A DNA stretch of 8,459 nucleotides from CBDUXZ01 sp965371325 [NCBI: uncultured bacterium] (GTDB lineage Bacteria > JAUYMQ01). The translations under genes were made by a program, and so were the position numbers. The notes below the pieces were generated by a model. It saw nothing but the letters and a program-made list of their open reading frames with translations, searched no databases and was not told where the DNA came from. The stretch is taken from the NCBI GenBank assembly GCA_965371325.1, contig CBDUXZ010000067.1, forward strand, positions 1-8,459, given 5' to 3'. How positions within the stretch are numbered: the first letter of the stretch is position 1; each line of letters begins with the position of its first letter. Below, piece after piece: positions 1 to 8,459 of this stretch.

Positions 1-57
1 GGCTATTTTGGCCTTCTTCAAAGCGCGATGGCTCCCGCCCGGGCTAAAACGAAAGGG

Positions 58-98
58 GGGACCGTCCCACTTATAATAAGGAGGGACTGTCCCACTTA
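58..98. repeat. Pair of 16-bp REP-like palindromic units downstream of asd
   Basis: GGGACCGTCCCACTTA (58-73) and GGGACTGTCCCACTTA (83-98) match at 15 of 16 bases, 25 bp apart. Each starts with the palindrome GGGAC-N-GTCCC. The spacer forms another inverted repeat, CTTAT-A-ATAAG (70-80), and GTCCC (64-68) can pair with GGGAC (83-87), so the whole block folds as nested hairpins. It begins 4 nt past the asd stop. From memory, GGGACNGTCCC units near TTATTATAAG recur as scattered repeats in many high-GC proteobacterial and uncultured genomes, often near Y1 (REP-associated) transposases. No transposase is present here. It may stabilise or end the operon transcript; no clear U-tract supports intrinsic termination. 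Confidence 0.7.
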
Positions 99-102
99 GT
101 CG

Positions 103-1131
103 CTAGAGGTACTTCTCGACCATCTTTTCGGCGATCTGAACGGCGTTCAAAGCGGCTCCCTTTCGGAGCTGGTCGCCCACCACCCAGAAGGTGAGACCGT
201 TCTCGATGGTTGGATCTCTTCGCACCCGCCCAACGAAGCAGTCATCCTCGCCGGTCGCGTAGAGCGGCATTGGATACTTGTTCGCGCCCGGATCATCTAC
301 CACCTGCAGGCCCGCCGCCTTGCCGAAAACCTCGCGGGCCCCCTCAACGGTGACAGGCTTCGCGGTTTCGACCGTTACCGAGAGAGAATGCGCCGCGAAG
401 ACGGGGACGCGCACGTTCGTCGGGCAAACCCGGATCGCGTAGTCGTCCAGAATCTTCCGCGTTTCGTTCACGAGCTTCATCTCTTCCTTCGTGAACCCGT
501 CTTCGAGGAAGTCATCGATGTGGGGGATCAGATTGAAGGCAATCTGGTAAGGAAACGCCTGCACGCCGAGCGGCTCACCCTTCGACCAGGCATGGACCTG
601 ATCCTCCAGCTCCCGGAGCGCCGCCCCCCCGGCCCCCGAGACCGCCTGATAACTGACCGCGACCACACGCTTCGCGCCAAAGGCCCGATGAATGGGCGCC
701 AGGGCCATGAGCATCACGATCGTGGTGCAGTTCGGGTTCGCGATGATTCCCTTCTTCTCTTTTGCGGCAATGCTCGCCTCGTTGATCTCGGGAACGACGA
801 GCGGAACCTCCGGATCCATCCGGAACGCGCTTGAATTGTCGATGACCACCGCGCCGGCCGCGGCCGCCGAGGGGGCAAACTCCCGTGATCGCGCCGCGCC
901 TGCGGAGAAGAAGGCGATCTCCGTCCCTTCGAAGCTGTCGTGCCGGAGTTCCTCGACGGGCAACGACTCTCCCCTGAAGGCAAGCTTTCTTCCCACGGAT
1001 CGAGCGCTCGCCAGAAGACGTAGGTTCTTGATGGGGAAGTTGCGCTCCGCGAGAATCTCGAGAAAGACGCCTCCCACGGCGCCGGTGGCCCCCGCGAGGG
1101 CCACGTTGAAGGTTCTTTTTTCCGCCGACAT
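103..1131 (-). CDS. asd: Aspartate-semialdehyde dehydrogenase
   Basis: Reduces aspartyl-4-phosphate to aspartate 4-semialdehyde with NADPH in the cytoplasm, the branch point to lysine/diaminopimelate, threonine and methionine. The 342-residue product is full length for the family. Visible motifs: nucleotide-binding GATGAVG at residues 14-20, the DNSSAFRMD segment near 98-106, the catalytic cysteine in NPNCTT (Cys135), SYQAVSGAG with Gln162, and RVPVFAAHS with Arg241 and His248. The reading frame can be extended 8 residues upstream to a TTG that overlaps the leuB stop. I prefer the ATG at 1131, because GGGAG (1140-1144 on the complement) lies 8 nt before it and the family normally begins close to the GATG motif. 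It follows leuB by 20 nt, a neighbour pair common in proteobacteria. Last gene of the run; the stop is TAG. Function is certain, the start very likely. Confidence 0.96.
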   Translation of the reverse strand: MSAEKRTFNVALAGATGAVGGVFLEILAERNFPIKNLRLLASARSVGRKLAFRGESLPVEELRHDSFEGTEIAFFSAGAARSREFAPSAAAAGAVVIDNSSAFRMDPEVPLVVPEINEASIAAKEKKGIIANPNCTTIVMLMALAPIHRAFGAKRVVAVSYQAVSGAGGAALRELEDQVHAWSKGEPLGVQAFPYQIAFNLIPHIDDFLEDGFTKEEMKLVNETRKILDDYAIRVCPTNVRVPVFAAHSLSVTVETAKPVTVEGAREVFGKAAGLQVVDDPGANKYPMPLYATGEDDCFVGRVRRDPTIENGLTFWVVGDQLRKGAALNAVQIAEKMVEKYL

Positions 1132-1151
1132 CCCTGTTGCTCCCTCTCCTG

Positions 1152-2811
<1,660 letters not shown>

Positions 2812-2815
2812 TTTC

Positions 2816-2851
2816 TTCTCCTGGTTCTTTTCCTGGTTCTTCTCCCTGCCT
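2816..2851 (-). repeat. Three 12-bp near-repeats carrying the leuD ribosome-binding sequence
   Basis: On the plus strand the units are TTCTCCTGGTTC (2816-2827), TTTTCCTGGTTC (2828-2839) and a diverged TTCTCCCTGCCT (2840-2851). Units 1 and 2 differ at one base. On the transcribed strand each unit gives a purine-rich AGGAGAA, AGGAAAA or GGGAGAA. The copy nearest leuD supplies a well-placed AGGAG, 6 nt before the ATG. The array fills much of the 66-nt leuC-leuD gap. It looks like a small tandem duplication of a Shine-Dalgarno segment. Confidence 0.65.
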
Positions 2852-2877
2852 GTCCCGGATCTCCTGGCGGGAAGAGA

Positions 2878-4155
2878 TCAGCCGTCGCTCACCACTTCCC
2901 GAGGGTGACTGATCTTCCCCGTCACGGCGCTCGCCGCGGCAACGGCCACGTTCGAGAGATAGGCCCTGGCGGTCGGGTGCCCCATGCGGCCCGGGAAGTT
3001 CCGGTTGGTGGTCGAAATAGCCACCTCATCGGGTCCCAGAACGCCCATGTGTCCGCCCAGGCAGGGACCGCAGGTCGACGGGCTGATGATGGCGCCCGCG
3101 TCGACGAAGGTTTCGATGAGACCTTCCTTCAGCGCCTGCTTCCAGGCCTGGGGGGACGCGGGGAAGACGATGAGCCGCACCCCCTTGGCCACCTTGTGGC
3201 CCTTCAGCACCGATGCAGCAACGCGAAGATCCTCGATGCGCCCGTTCGTGCAGGAGCCGATGACGGACTGCCCAATCCGGATGTCCTCGGATGTCGCCTC
3301 GCTGATCGGATGGATATTTTCCGGTGCGAAGGGGTAAGCCACCACCGGCTCAATCTCGTCGGCGTTGAACTCCTTGTGATAGGCGTAGTTCGCATCGGCA
3401 TCGCTGTCGTGGTAGACCCCGGGCCGTGAGCTCCGTGCCCCGCAGTACTCCTTCGTCTTCGCGTCGGGTACGAAGATGGCGCTCTTCCCGCCGGCCTCGA
3501 TGGCCATGTTGGCGATGGTGAGCTTCCCTGCGACGTCCAGCGACTCGAGTGCCGGCCCGGAATACTCCATCGCGCGGTAGAGCGCGCCGTCCACGCCGAT
3601 CTCGCCGATAACCGTCAGAACGATATCCTTTGCCTCCACCCAGCGGTCGATGGCTCCGTTGAAGTGAAACTTCATCGTCTCCGGCACTCGGAACCATGTC
3701 TCCCCGGTAATCATGGCGGCGGCGACATCCGTCGAGCCGACCCCCGTGGAGAAGGCGCCGAGGCCGCCGTAGGTGCAGGTATGGCTGTCGGCCCCCAGCA
3801 CGCAGTCGCCCGCGATAACGAGGCCCAGCTCCGGGAGAAGCGCGTGCTCGATCCCCGCCTCGCCCCCCTCATAGAAATGCGGGAGCCCGAACTCTTCCGC
3901 GAACTCTCGCGAAACCTTCACCTGCTCGGCAGAGCGGATGTCCTTGGCCGGCGTGAAGTGGCTCATGACGAGGCACACCTTCGTCTTGTCGAAGACGTCT
4001 TTCGCGCCCGACGCCCTGAACGCCTTGATGGCCAGCGGCGCGGTAATGTCGTTCGCAAGAACCAGATCGAGCTTGCAAGTCACAATCTGGCCCGGCTCGA
4101 CGTGATCGAGTCCCGCGTGGCTGGCGAGAATCTTCTCGGTAATGGTCATCCCCAT
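2878..4155 (-). CDS. leuC: 3-isopropylmalate dehydratase large subunit
   Basis: Large, [4Fe-4S]-binding subunit of isopropylmalate isomerase (aconitase superfamily), partner of LeuD. It has 425 residues, matching the shorter archaeal/HacA-like subfamily rather than the roughly 466-residue E. coli form. Cluster ligands are Cys302 (VIGSCTNGR), Cys362 and Cys365 (STCGPCLGG). Other landmarks are GADSHTCTYGGLGAF from residue 121, with His125, and TTNRNFPGRMG at 382-392. The segment VMSHFTPAKDI (63-73) has Ser65 where this superfamily usually has the Asp of an Asp-His pair. The start MGMTITEKI is typical of the subfamily; a second ATG lies two codons in. Its ATG comes one base after the leuA TGA, and AAGG lies about 8 nt upstream within leuA, so translational coupling to leuA is likely. 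Function is secure from motifs and context; the Ser65 change is the only oddity. Confidence 0.96.
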   Translation of the reverse strand: MGMTITEKILASHAGLDHVEPGQIVTCKLDLVLANDITAPLAIKAFRASGAKDVFDKTKVCLVMSHFTPAKDIRSAEQVKVSREFAEEFGLPHFYEGGEAGIEHALLPELGLVIAGDCVLGADSHTCTYGGLGAFSTGVGSTDVAAAMITGETWFRVPETMKFHFNGAIDRWVEAKDIVLTVIGEIGVDGALYRAMEYSGPALESLDVAGKLTIANMAIEAGGKSAIFVPDAKTKEYCGARSSRPGVYHDSDADANYAYHKEFNADEIEPVVAYPFAPENIHPISEATSEDIRIGQSVIGSCTNGRIEDLRVAASVLKGHKVAKGVRLIVFPASPQAWKQALKEGLIETFVDAGAIISPSTCGPCLGGHMGVLGPDEVAISTTNRNFPGRMGHPTARAYLSNVAVAAASAVTGKISHPREVVSDG

Positions 4156-4156
4156 C

Positions 4157-5704
4157 TCAAGGCCCTTTCTCTTCCGTACGCTGGGTCAACTTCTGCTTCT
4201 TCCGCCAGGCCAGCTTGTTCAGCGCGCTGATATAAGCCTTGGCCGACGCCACGATGATATCGGTGTGCGCGCCGTGGCCAATGGACGTGATACCGTTTTC
4301 GGTGAGCGTGACGCTTACCTCCCCCTGGGCATCCGTTCCGCCCGTGATGGCGTTGACCTGATAGCGCACCAGGCTGCTCTCGCTCTGCGTTATGCGCCCG
4401 ATGACCTTGAAAGCCGCGTCGACCGGGCCGTCACCGGTCCCCTCCTCCTTCACAACGCGATCCTCCACGGCCATCTCCACCGTCGCCGCGGGGACGAGAC
4501 CCGTGCCGCTCGATACGTTCATATCGATGAGCCTGTACTTGTCATCCATGCGCAGCACGGCGTCCGCCACAAGAACTTCCAGATCCTCGTCGTAGATCAT
4601 CTTCTTTTTGTCCGCGAGCGTCTTGAAGCGCCGGAACGCGTTGTCGAGCTGATCGTCCTGGAGGTCGAAGCCGAGCGCATGAAGCCTCTCACGGAAAGCG
4701 TGGCGGCCCGAGTGCTTCCCGAGCACCAGTTCGTTCGAGCTTCGTCCGATGCTCTGGGGCGTCATGATTTCATAGGTCATGACGTTCTTGAGCACGCCGT
4801 CCTGGTGAATGCCCGCCTCGTGTGCAAAGGCATTGGCGCCCACGACCGCCTTGTTGGGCTGTACCGCCACGCCGGTGATGCTCGTCAGCAGGCGGCTCGA
4901 CGGGTAGATCTCTTCCGATACGATGCGCGTCGTGAACCCGAAGAAATCCTGACGCGTCCGCAGGGCCATGACTATCTCTTCCCTAGAGGTGTTGCCGGCC
5001 CGCTCCCCGATGCCGTTCACGGTGCACTCGACCTGCCGCGCACCGACTCTGATCGCGGCAAGCGAATTGGCGGCCGCCAGGCCGAGATCGTTGTGGCAAT
5101 GGACGCTGATGATGGCCCGGTCGATGTTCGACACGTGCGCCCGAATGCCCTCGATCAGCTTGCCGAACTGATCGGGGACCGCGTACCCGACCGTGTCGGG
5201 AACATTGATGACCCTGGCCCCGGCCTCGATCACGGCCTCGATGATCCGATAGAGAAACTCCGGATCGCTTCGCGTGGCGTCCTCGGCCGAGAACTCGATA
5301 TTCTCCGTGTACTTCCGCGCCTGCTCCACGCCCTTAACCGCGCTCGCGAGGACTTCCTCGGCGCTCTTCTGCAGCTTGTAGCGCATATGGATCGCGCTTG
5401 TCGCAATGAAGACGTGGATGCGCGGAGTGGCCGCGCCCCGGAGCGCTTCACCGGCCGCTTCGATGTCCTCCGGCTCGCAGCGTGCAAGGCCGGCAATCTC
5501 ACACGCGCGGACGTCCTCCGCGATGCGTTTCACGGCTTCGAAGTCACCGGGACTGGCGATGGGAAACCCGGCCTCGATCACGTCGACACCCAGCTTCTCG
5601 AGCTGCCGGGCCATGAGGAGCTTCTCCTCCATGTTCATCGAGGAGCCAGGCGACTGCTCGCCGTCGCGCAGCGTCGTGTCGAACATTCGAATCTGCTCGT
5701 TCAT
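4157..5704 (-). CDS. leuA: 2-isopropylmalate synthase
   Basis: Condenses acetyl-CoA with 2-ketoisovalerate to give 2-isopropylmalate, the committed step of leucine synthesis. It has 515 residues, the normal length of the bacterial type-1 enzyme. The N-terminal TIM-barrel (about 1-275) has FDTTLRDGEQSPG at 8-20 with Arg13 and metal ligand Asp14, HCHNDLGLA with His202 and His204, and NGIGERAGNTS at 230-240 with Asn238. A linker with HEAGIHQDGVLKN (295-307) follows. The C-terminal regulatory domain (about 390-500) includes GDGPVDAAFK and TDIIVASAKAY, so leucine feedback inhibition is expected from the family. The retained FDTTLRDGEQSPG and full regulatory domain argue against homocitrate or citramalate synthase; leuC, leuD and leuB directly downstream settle it. 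The ATG is 32 nt after pssA, with only a weak GAGAG before it. The stop lies one base before the leuC start. Confidence 0.97.
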   Translation of the reverse strand: MNEQIRMFDTTLRDGEQSPGSSMNMEEKLLMARQLEKLGVDVIEAGFPIASPGDFEAVKRIAEDVRACEIAGLARCEPEDIEAAGEALRGAATPRIHVFIATSAIHMRYKLQKSAEEVLASAVKGVEQARKYTENIEFSAEDATRSDPEFLYRIIEAVIEAGARVINVPDTVGYAVPDQFGKLIEGIRAHVSNIDRAIISVHCHNDLGLAAANSLAAIRVGARQVECTVNGIGERAGNTSREEIVMALRTRQDFFGFTTRIVSEEIYPSSRLLTSITGVAVQPNKAVVGANAFAHEAGIHQDGVLKNVMTYEIMTPQSIGRSSNELVLGKHSGRHAFRERLHALGFDLQDDQLDNAFRRFKTLADKKKMIYDEDLEVLVADAVLRMDDKYRLIDMNVSSGTGLVPAATVEMAVEDRVVKEEGTGDGPVDAAFKVIGRITQSESSLVRYQVNAITGGTDAQGEVSVTLTENGITSIGHGAHTDIIVASAKAYISALNKLAWRKKQKLTQRTEEKGP

Positions 5705-5736
5705 CGTCTATCTCTCTTACAGCCGAAGAGTGCGAC

Positions 5737-6525
5737 TCAAGTGGGGGACGCGCCCCCTCCGCCTGCCCCAGCGGCGCGCGCCTCTTCCATCGCGCGGACC
5801 CTGCGCCGCTTTCGCAGGAAGATCAGCCCCTCGAGGGGCCCACTCATCGCGTAGGCAATCGCCATGACGAAAAGCGTTTTCGCGGGGTCGGCCGCGATAA
5901 CGGTGATCGCGGCCACCATGACCAGAAGCACCCATGGGGCCCGGGGGCTTTTGAAGTCGAGCTGCTTGAAACTGCGGTAACGCACGTTCGAAACCATGAG
6001 GAGCGCCAGCACCATGATGATCAGTGGCACGTAGAACTGCCGGAAAGCGGGATTGTCGCCCACGTCCTTGAAAAACAGCACCGACGTGCAGACCACCGCG
6101 GCACCGCCCGGCGTCGACAAGCCCAGGAAGTATTTCTTCTCTTCGATCTCCGTCTGGACGTTGAAACGAGCCAGTCGGAGTGCGGCGCAAGCCGCGTACA
6201 GGAACGATGCCAGCCACCCCACTTTCCCGAAGGGCTGCATCGCCCAGGTGTAAAGCATGATCGACGGCGCCAGCCCGAAGGAGACCATGTCGGCAAGGCT
6301 GTCATACTCACCGCCGAACTGACTCGTCGTGTTGGTGAGCCGCGCCACCCGCCCGTCGAGCAGATCGAAAAAACCGGCGAGGATGAGGCCGATCGCCGCC
6401 TGGTGCAGGCGGCCATTGATCGCCTCGACGATGGCGTAGAAGCCAAAGAAGAGGTTTCCGGTCGTAAAGAGGGCCGGCAGGAGATAGATGCCGCGCCGCC
6501 GGCGCTCTCCCATCATGGTAACCAT
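5737..6525 (-). CDS. pssA: CDP-diacylglycerol--serine O-phosphatidyltransferase
   Basis: Integral-membrane enzyme that joins CDP-diacylglycerol and serine to give phosphatidylserine and CMP. The full CDP-alcohol phosphotransferase signature DG(x2)AR(x8)G(x3)D(x3)D is present at residues 57-79: Asp57, Gly58, Ala61, Arg62, Gly71, Asp75 and Asp79, preceded by Asp54. The protein is strongly hydrophobic, with about eight probable membrane segments (for example near 13-33, 42-55, 103-117, 139-152, 165-179, 197-211 and 216-236). It ends in a basic stretch (LRKRRRVRAM) and a Gly/Ala tail. It is the bacterial type-II (Bacillus-like) PssA, not the peripheral E. coli form. The start is ambiguous: this ATG overlaps the psd end by 13 nt, while in-frame ATGs at 6516 and 6513 also fit. 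The 6516 one makes an ATGA overlap with the psd TGA. Its neighbour psd uses its product. Confidence 0.95.
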   Translation of the reverse strand: MVTMMGERRRRGIYLLPALFTTGNLFFGFYAIVEAINGRLHQAAIGLILAGFFDLLDGRVARLTNTTSQFGGEYDSLADMVSFGLAPSIMLYTWAMQPFGKVGWLASFLYAACAALRLARFNVQTEIEEKKYFLGLSTPGGAAVVCTSVLFFKDVGDNPAFRQFYVPLIIMVLALLMVSNVRYRSFKQLDFKSPRAPWVLLVMVAAITVIAADPAKTLFVMAIAYAMSGPLEGLIFLRKRRRVRAMEEARAAGAGGGGASPT

Positions 6526-7157
6526 GCCATCACCGAGCTTCCTCCCCTGACCCTGTCGCCTGTCTTCACGGCGATCCGGGAATCAGCAGGCACGACTATC
6601 TCCACGCGCGAGCCGAAGCGGATGAGCCCCATGATCTCGCCTCGCCCCACCTCGTCTCCCGGCCGCAGGTAGCAAACGATGCGGCGGGCAACCAGACCCG
6701 CAATCTGCCGGAAGACCACCCGGCGCCCGGAATCATCCTCGACGCAGATCTCGTTCGCCTCGTTCGCCTCGCTCGCCTTGTCGAAGGAGGCGTTGAAAAA
6801 CTTCCCGGGCCTGTACTCGACACCGAGAATCTTCCCCGCAATCGGCGTCCGGTTCACGTGGACGTCGATGATGTTCAGAAAGACGCTGATCTTCCGGGCC
6901 TGTCCGCCGAGCCACTTTCGATCGTCGACGGTGTCAACACCGAGGACCTTTCCGTCGCCCGGCGAAACCACGGCGCCGTCGTCCGTGGGGATCTCCCGCC
7001 GGGGGTTCCTGAAAAACCAGAGACAGAAAATTGCAAATCCGGCCGCGATGCCCGCGAGCGTCGACCAGCCCGGCAGGGTGAAGATCACGGCCGCAACAAC
7101 GCCGGCGCCCACGAAGGGGAATCCTTCGCGCATGATGACCGGGTGTGTTTTGTTCAC
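6513..7157 (-). CDS. psd: Phosphatidylserine decarboxylase (pyruvoyl proenzyme)
   Basis: Decarboxylates phosphatidylserine to phosphatidylethanolamine at the inner membrane. With the chosen GTG start it has 214 residues, the size of the short single-domain Psd class. Two hydrophobic stretches near 16-28 and 34-49 anchor it. Conserved blocks follow: SPGDGKVLG (Asp68), DVHVNRTPI (His100), DKASE from about 126, and GLIRFGSRVEI. Near the C-terminus RGGSSVMA holds the self-cleavage site; Gly206-Ser207 is the expected cut, Ser207 becoming the pyruvoyl group. An open frame continues to a TTG at 7235 inside ilvC, but the added 26 residues do not resemble the family. The GTG at 7157 has GGGGA 9 nt upstream and gives the typical MNKTHPVIMREGFPF opening. 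An in-frame 9-bp triplication is noted separately. The stop overlaps the pssA start region, so coupling is likely. Confidence 0.93.
   Translation of the reverse strand: MNKTHPVIMREGFPFVGAGVVAAVIFTLPGWSTLAGIAAGFAIFCLWFFRNPRREIPTDDGAVVSPGDGKVLGVDTVDDRKWLGGQARKISVFLNIIDVHVNRTPIAGKILGVEYRPGKFFNASFDKASEANEANEICVEDDSGRRVVFRQIAGLVARRIVCYLRPGDEVGRGEIMGLIRFGSRVEIVVPADSRIAVKTGDRVRGGSSVMAWLP
6750..6776 (-). repeat. 9-bp in-frame triple microrepeat inside psd
   Basis: CTCGTTCGC occurs twice exactly (6750-6758, 6759-6767), and a third copy, CTCGCTCGC (6768-6776), differs at one base. On the coding strand the units encode Ala-Ser-Glu, Ala-Asn-Glu, Ala-Asn-Glu within DKASEANEANEI. Related short Psd proteins usually have something like DKASEDNER here (from memory). 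The segment therefore has about normal length, but the usual Arg is replaced. Confidence 0.8.
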
Positions 7158-7158
7158 G

Positions 7159-7178
7159 GCCTCAAGTCCCCAGGAGGC
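7159..7178 (-). promoter_or_regulatory. Possible hairpin presenting the psd ribosome-binding site
   Basis: GCCTC (7159-7163) and GAGGC (7174-7178) can pair, giving a 5-bp stem with a 10-nt loop directly before the psd GTG. The loop holds GGGGA on the transcribed strand (7167-7171), the best Shine-Dalgarno match for the GTG at 7157. The stem is short and could be chance in GC-rich DNA; the main value is support for the psd start. Confidence 0.3.
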
Positions 7179-7215
7179 TCCGGGCCCCCGAACGCGCTTG
7201 TCCCGGAAGCCACAC

Positions 7216-8459
<1,244 letters not shown>

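Noticed and set aside
1-54. A terminator or small gene at the left edge, including the palindrome GCCCGGGC (37-44)
   Set aside because: The palindrome has no loop and is not followed by a usable U-tract on the minus strand, and no open frame or RNA gene is recognisable in this short stretch.
4142-5854. A 570-codon open frame on the plus strand, antisense to leuA
   Set aside because: It is the opposite strand of a complete LeuA with all motifs. Long antisense frames are expected in GC-rich genes; its product is Arg/Asp/His-rich with no recognisable domain.

Overview
The window is one uninterrupted stretch of bacterial biosynthetic genes, all on the minus strand, so it reads from right to left. 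In transcription order the genes are ilvN (3' end only, cut by the right edge), ilvC, psd, pssA, leuA, leuC, leuD, leuB and asd. Spacing is tight: 2 nt, about 58 nt, an overlap, 32 nt, 1 nt, 66 nt, 76 nt and 20 nt in turn. No minus-strand promoter or terminator is obvious between genes, so I read this as part of one operon whose promoter, and probably ilvB, lie beyond base 8459.

The genes serve two linked needs. IlvN and IlvC belong to the common valine/isoleucine pathway. LeuA, LeuCD and LeuB carry 2-ketoisovalerate on to 2-ketoisocaproate, the leucine precursor. Asd makes aspartate semialdehyde for threonine, methionine, lysine and diaminopimelate, and the threonine branch supplies isoleucine. 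In the middle, psd and pssA encode the two steps from CDP-diacylglycerol plus serine to phosphatidylethanolamine, which are inner-membrane reactions.

The DNA is GC-rich, with mostly G or C at third codon positions. From memory, the order ilvN-ilvC-psd-pssA-leuA-leuC-leuD with leuB-asd nearby, the short LeuC/LeuD subfamily and the short Psd resemble Deltaproteobacteria (Desulfobacterota, Geobacter-like) and related uncultured high-GC lineages. The lineage is inference; there is no rRNA or other phylogenetic marker here.

Region by region: bases 1-102 hold no gene, but contain two copies of a 16-bp palindromic unit just after asd. Bases 103-5704 hold asd, leuB, leuD, leuC and leuA. Bases 5737-7157 hold pssA and psd. 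Bases 7216-8459 hold ilvC and the ilvN end. No gene-free stretch exceeds about 100 bases.

I found no new multi-gene system. The points worth a second look are small: an atypical cofactor loop in IlvC, an Asp-to-Ser change at a normally conserved active-site position in LeuC, a REP-like repeat pair at the operon end, a 12-bp repeat that multiplies the ribosome-binding sequence of leuD, a 9-bp in-frame microrepeat in psd, and a GC-rich hairpin before leuB.
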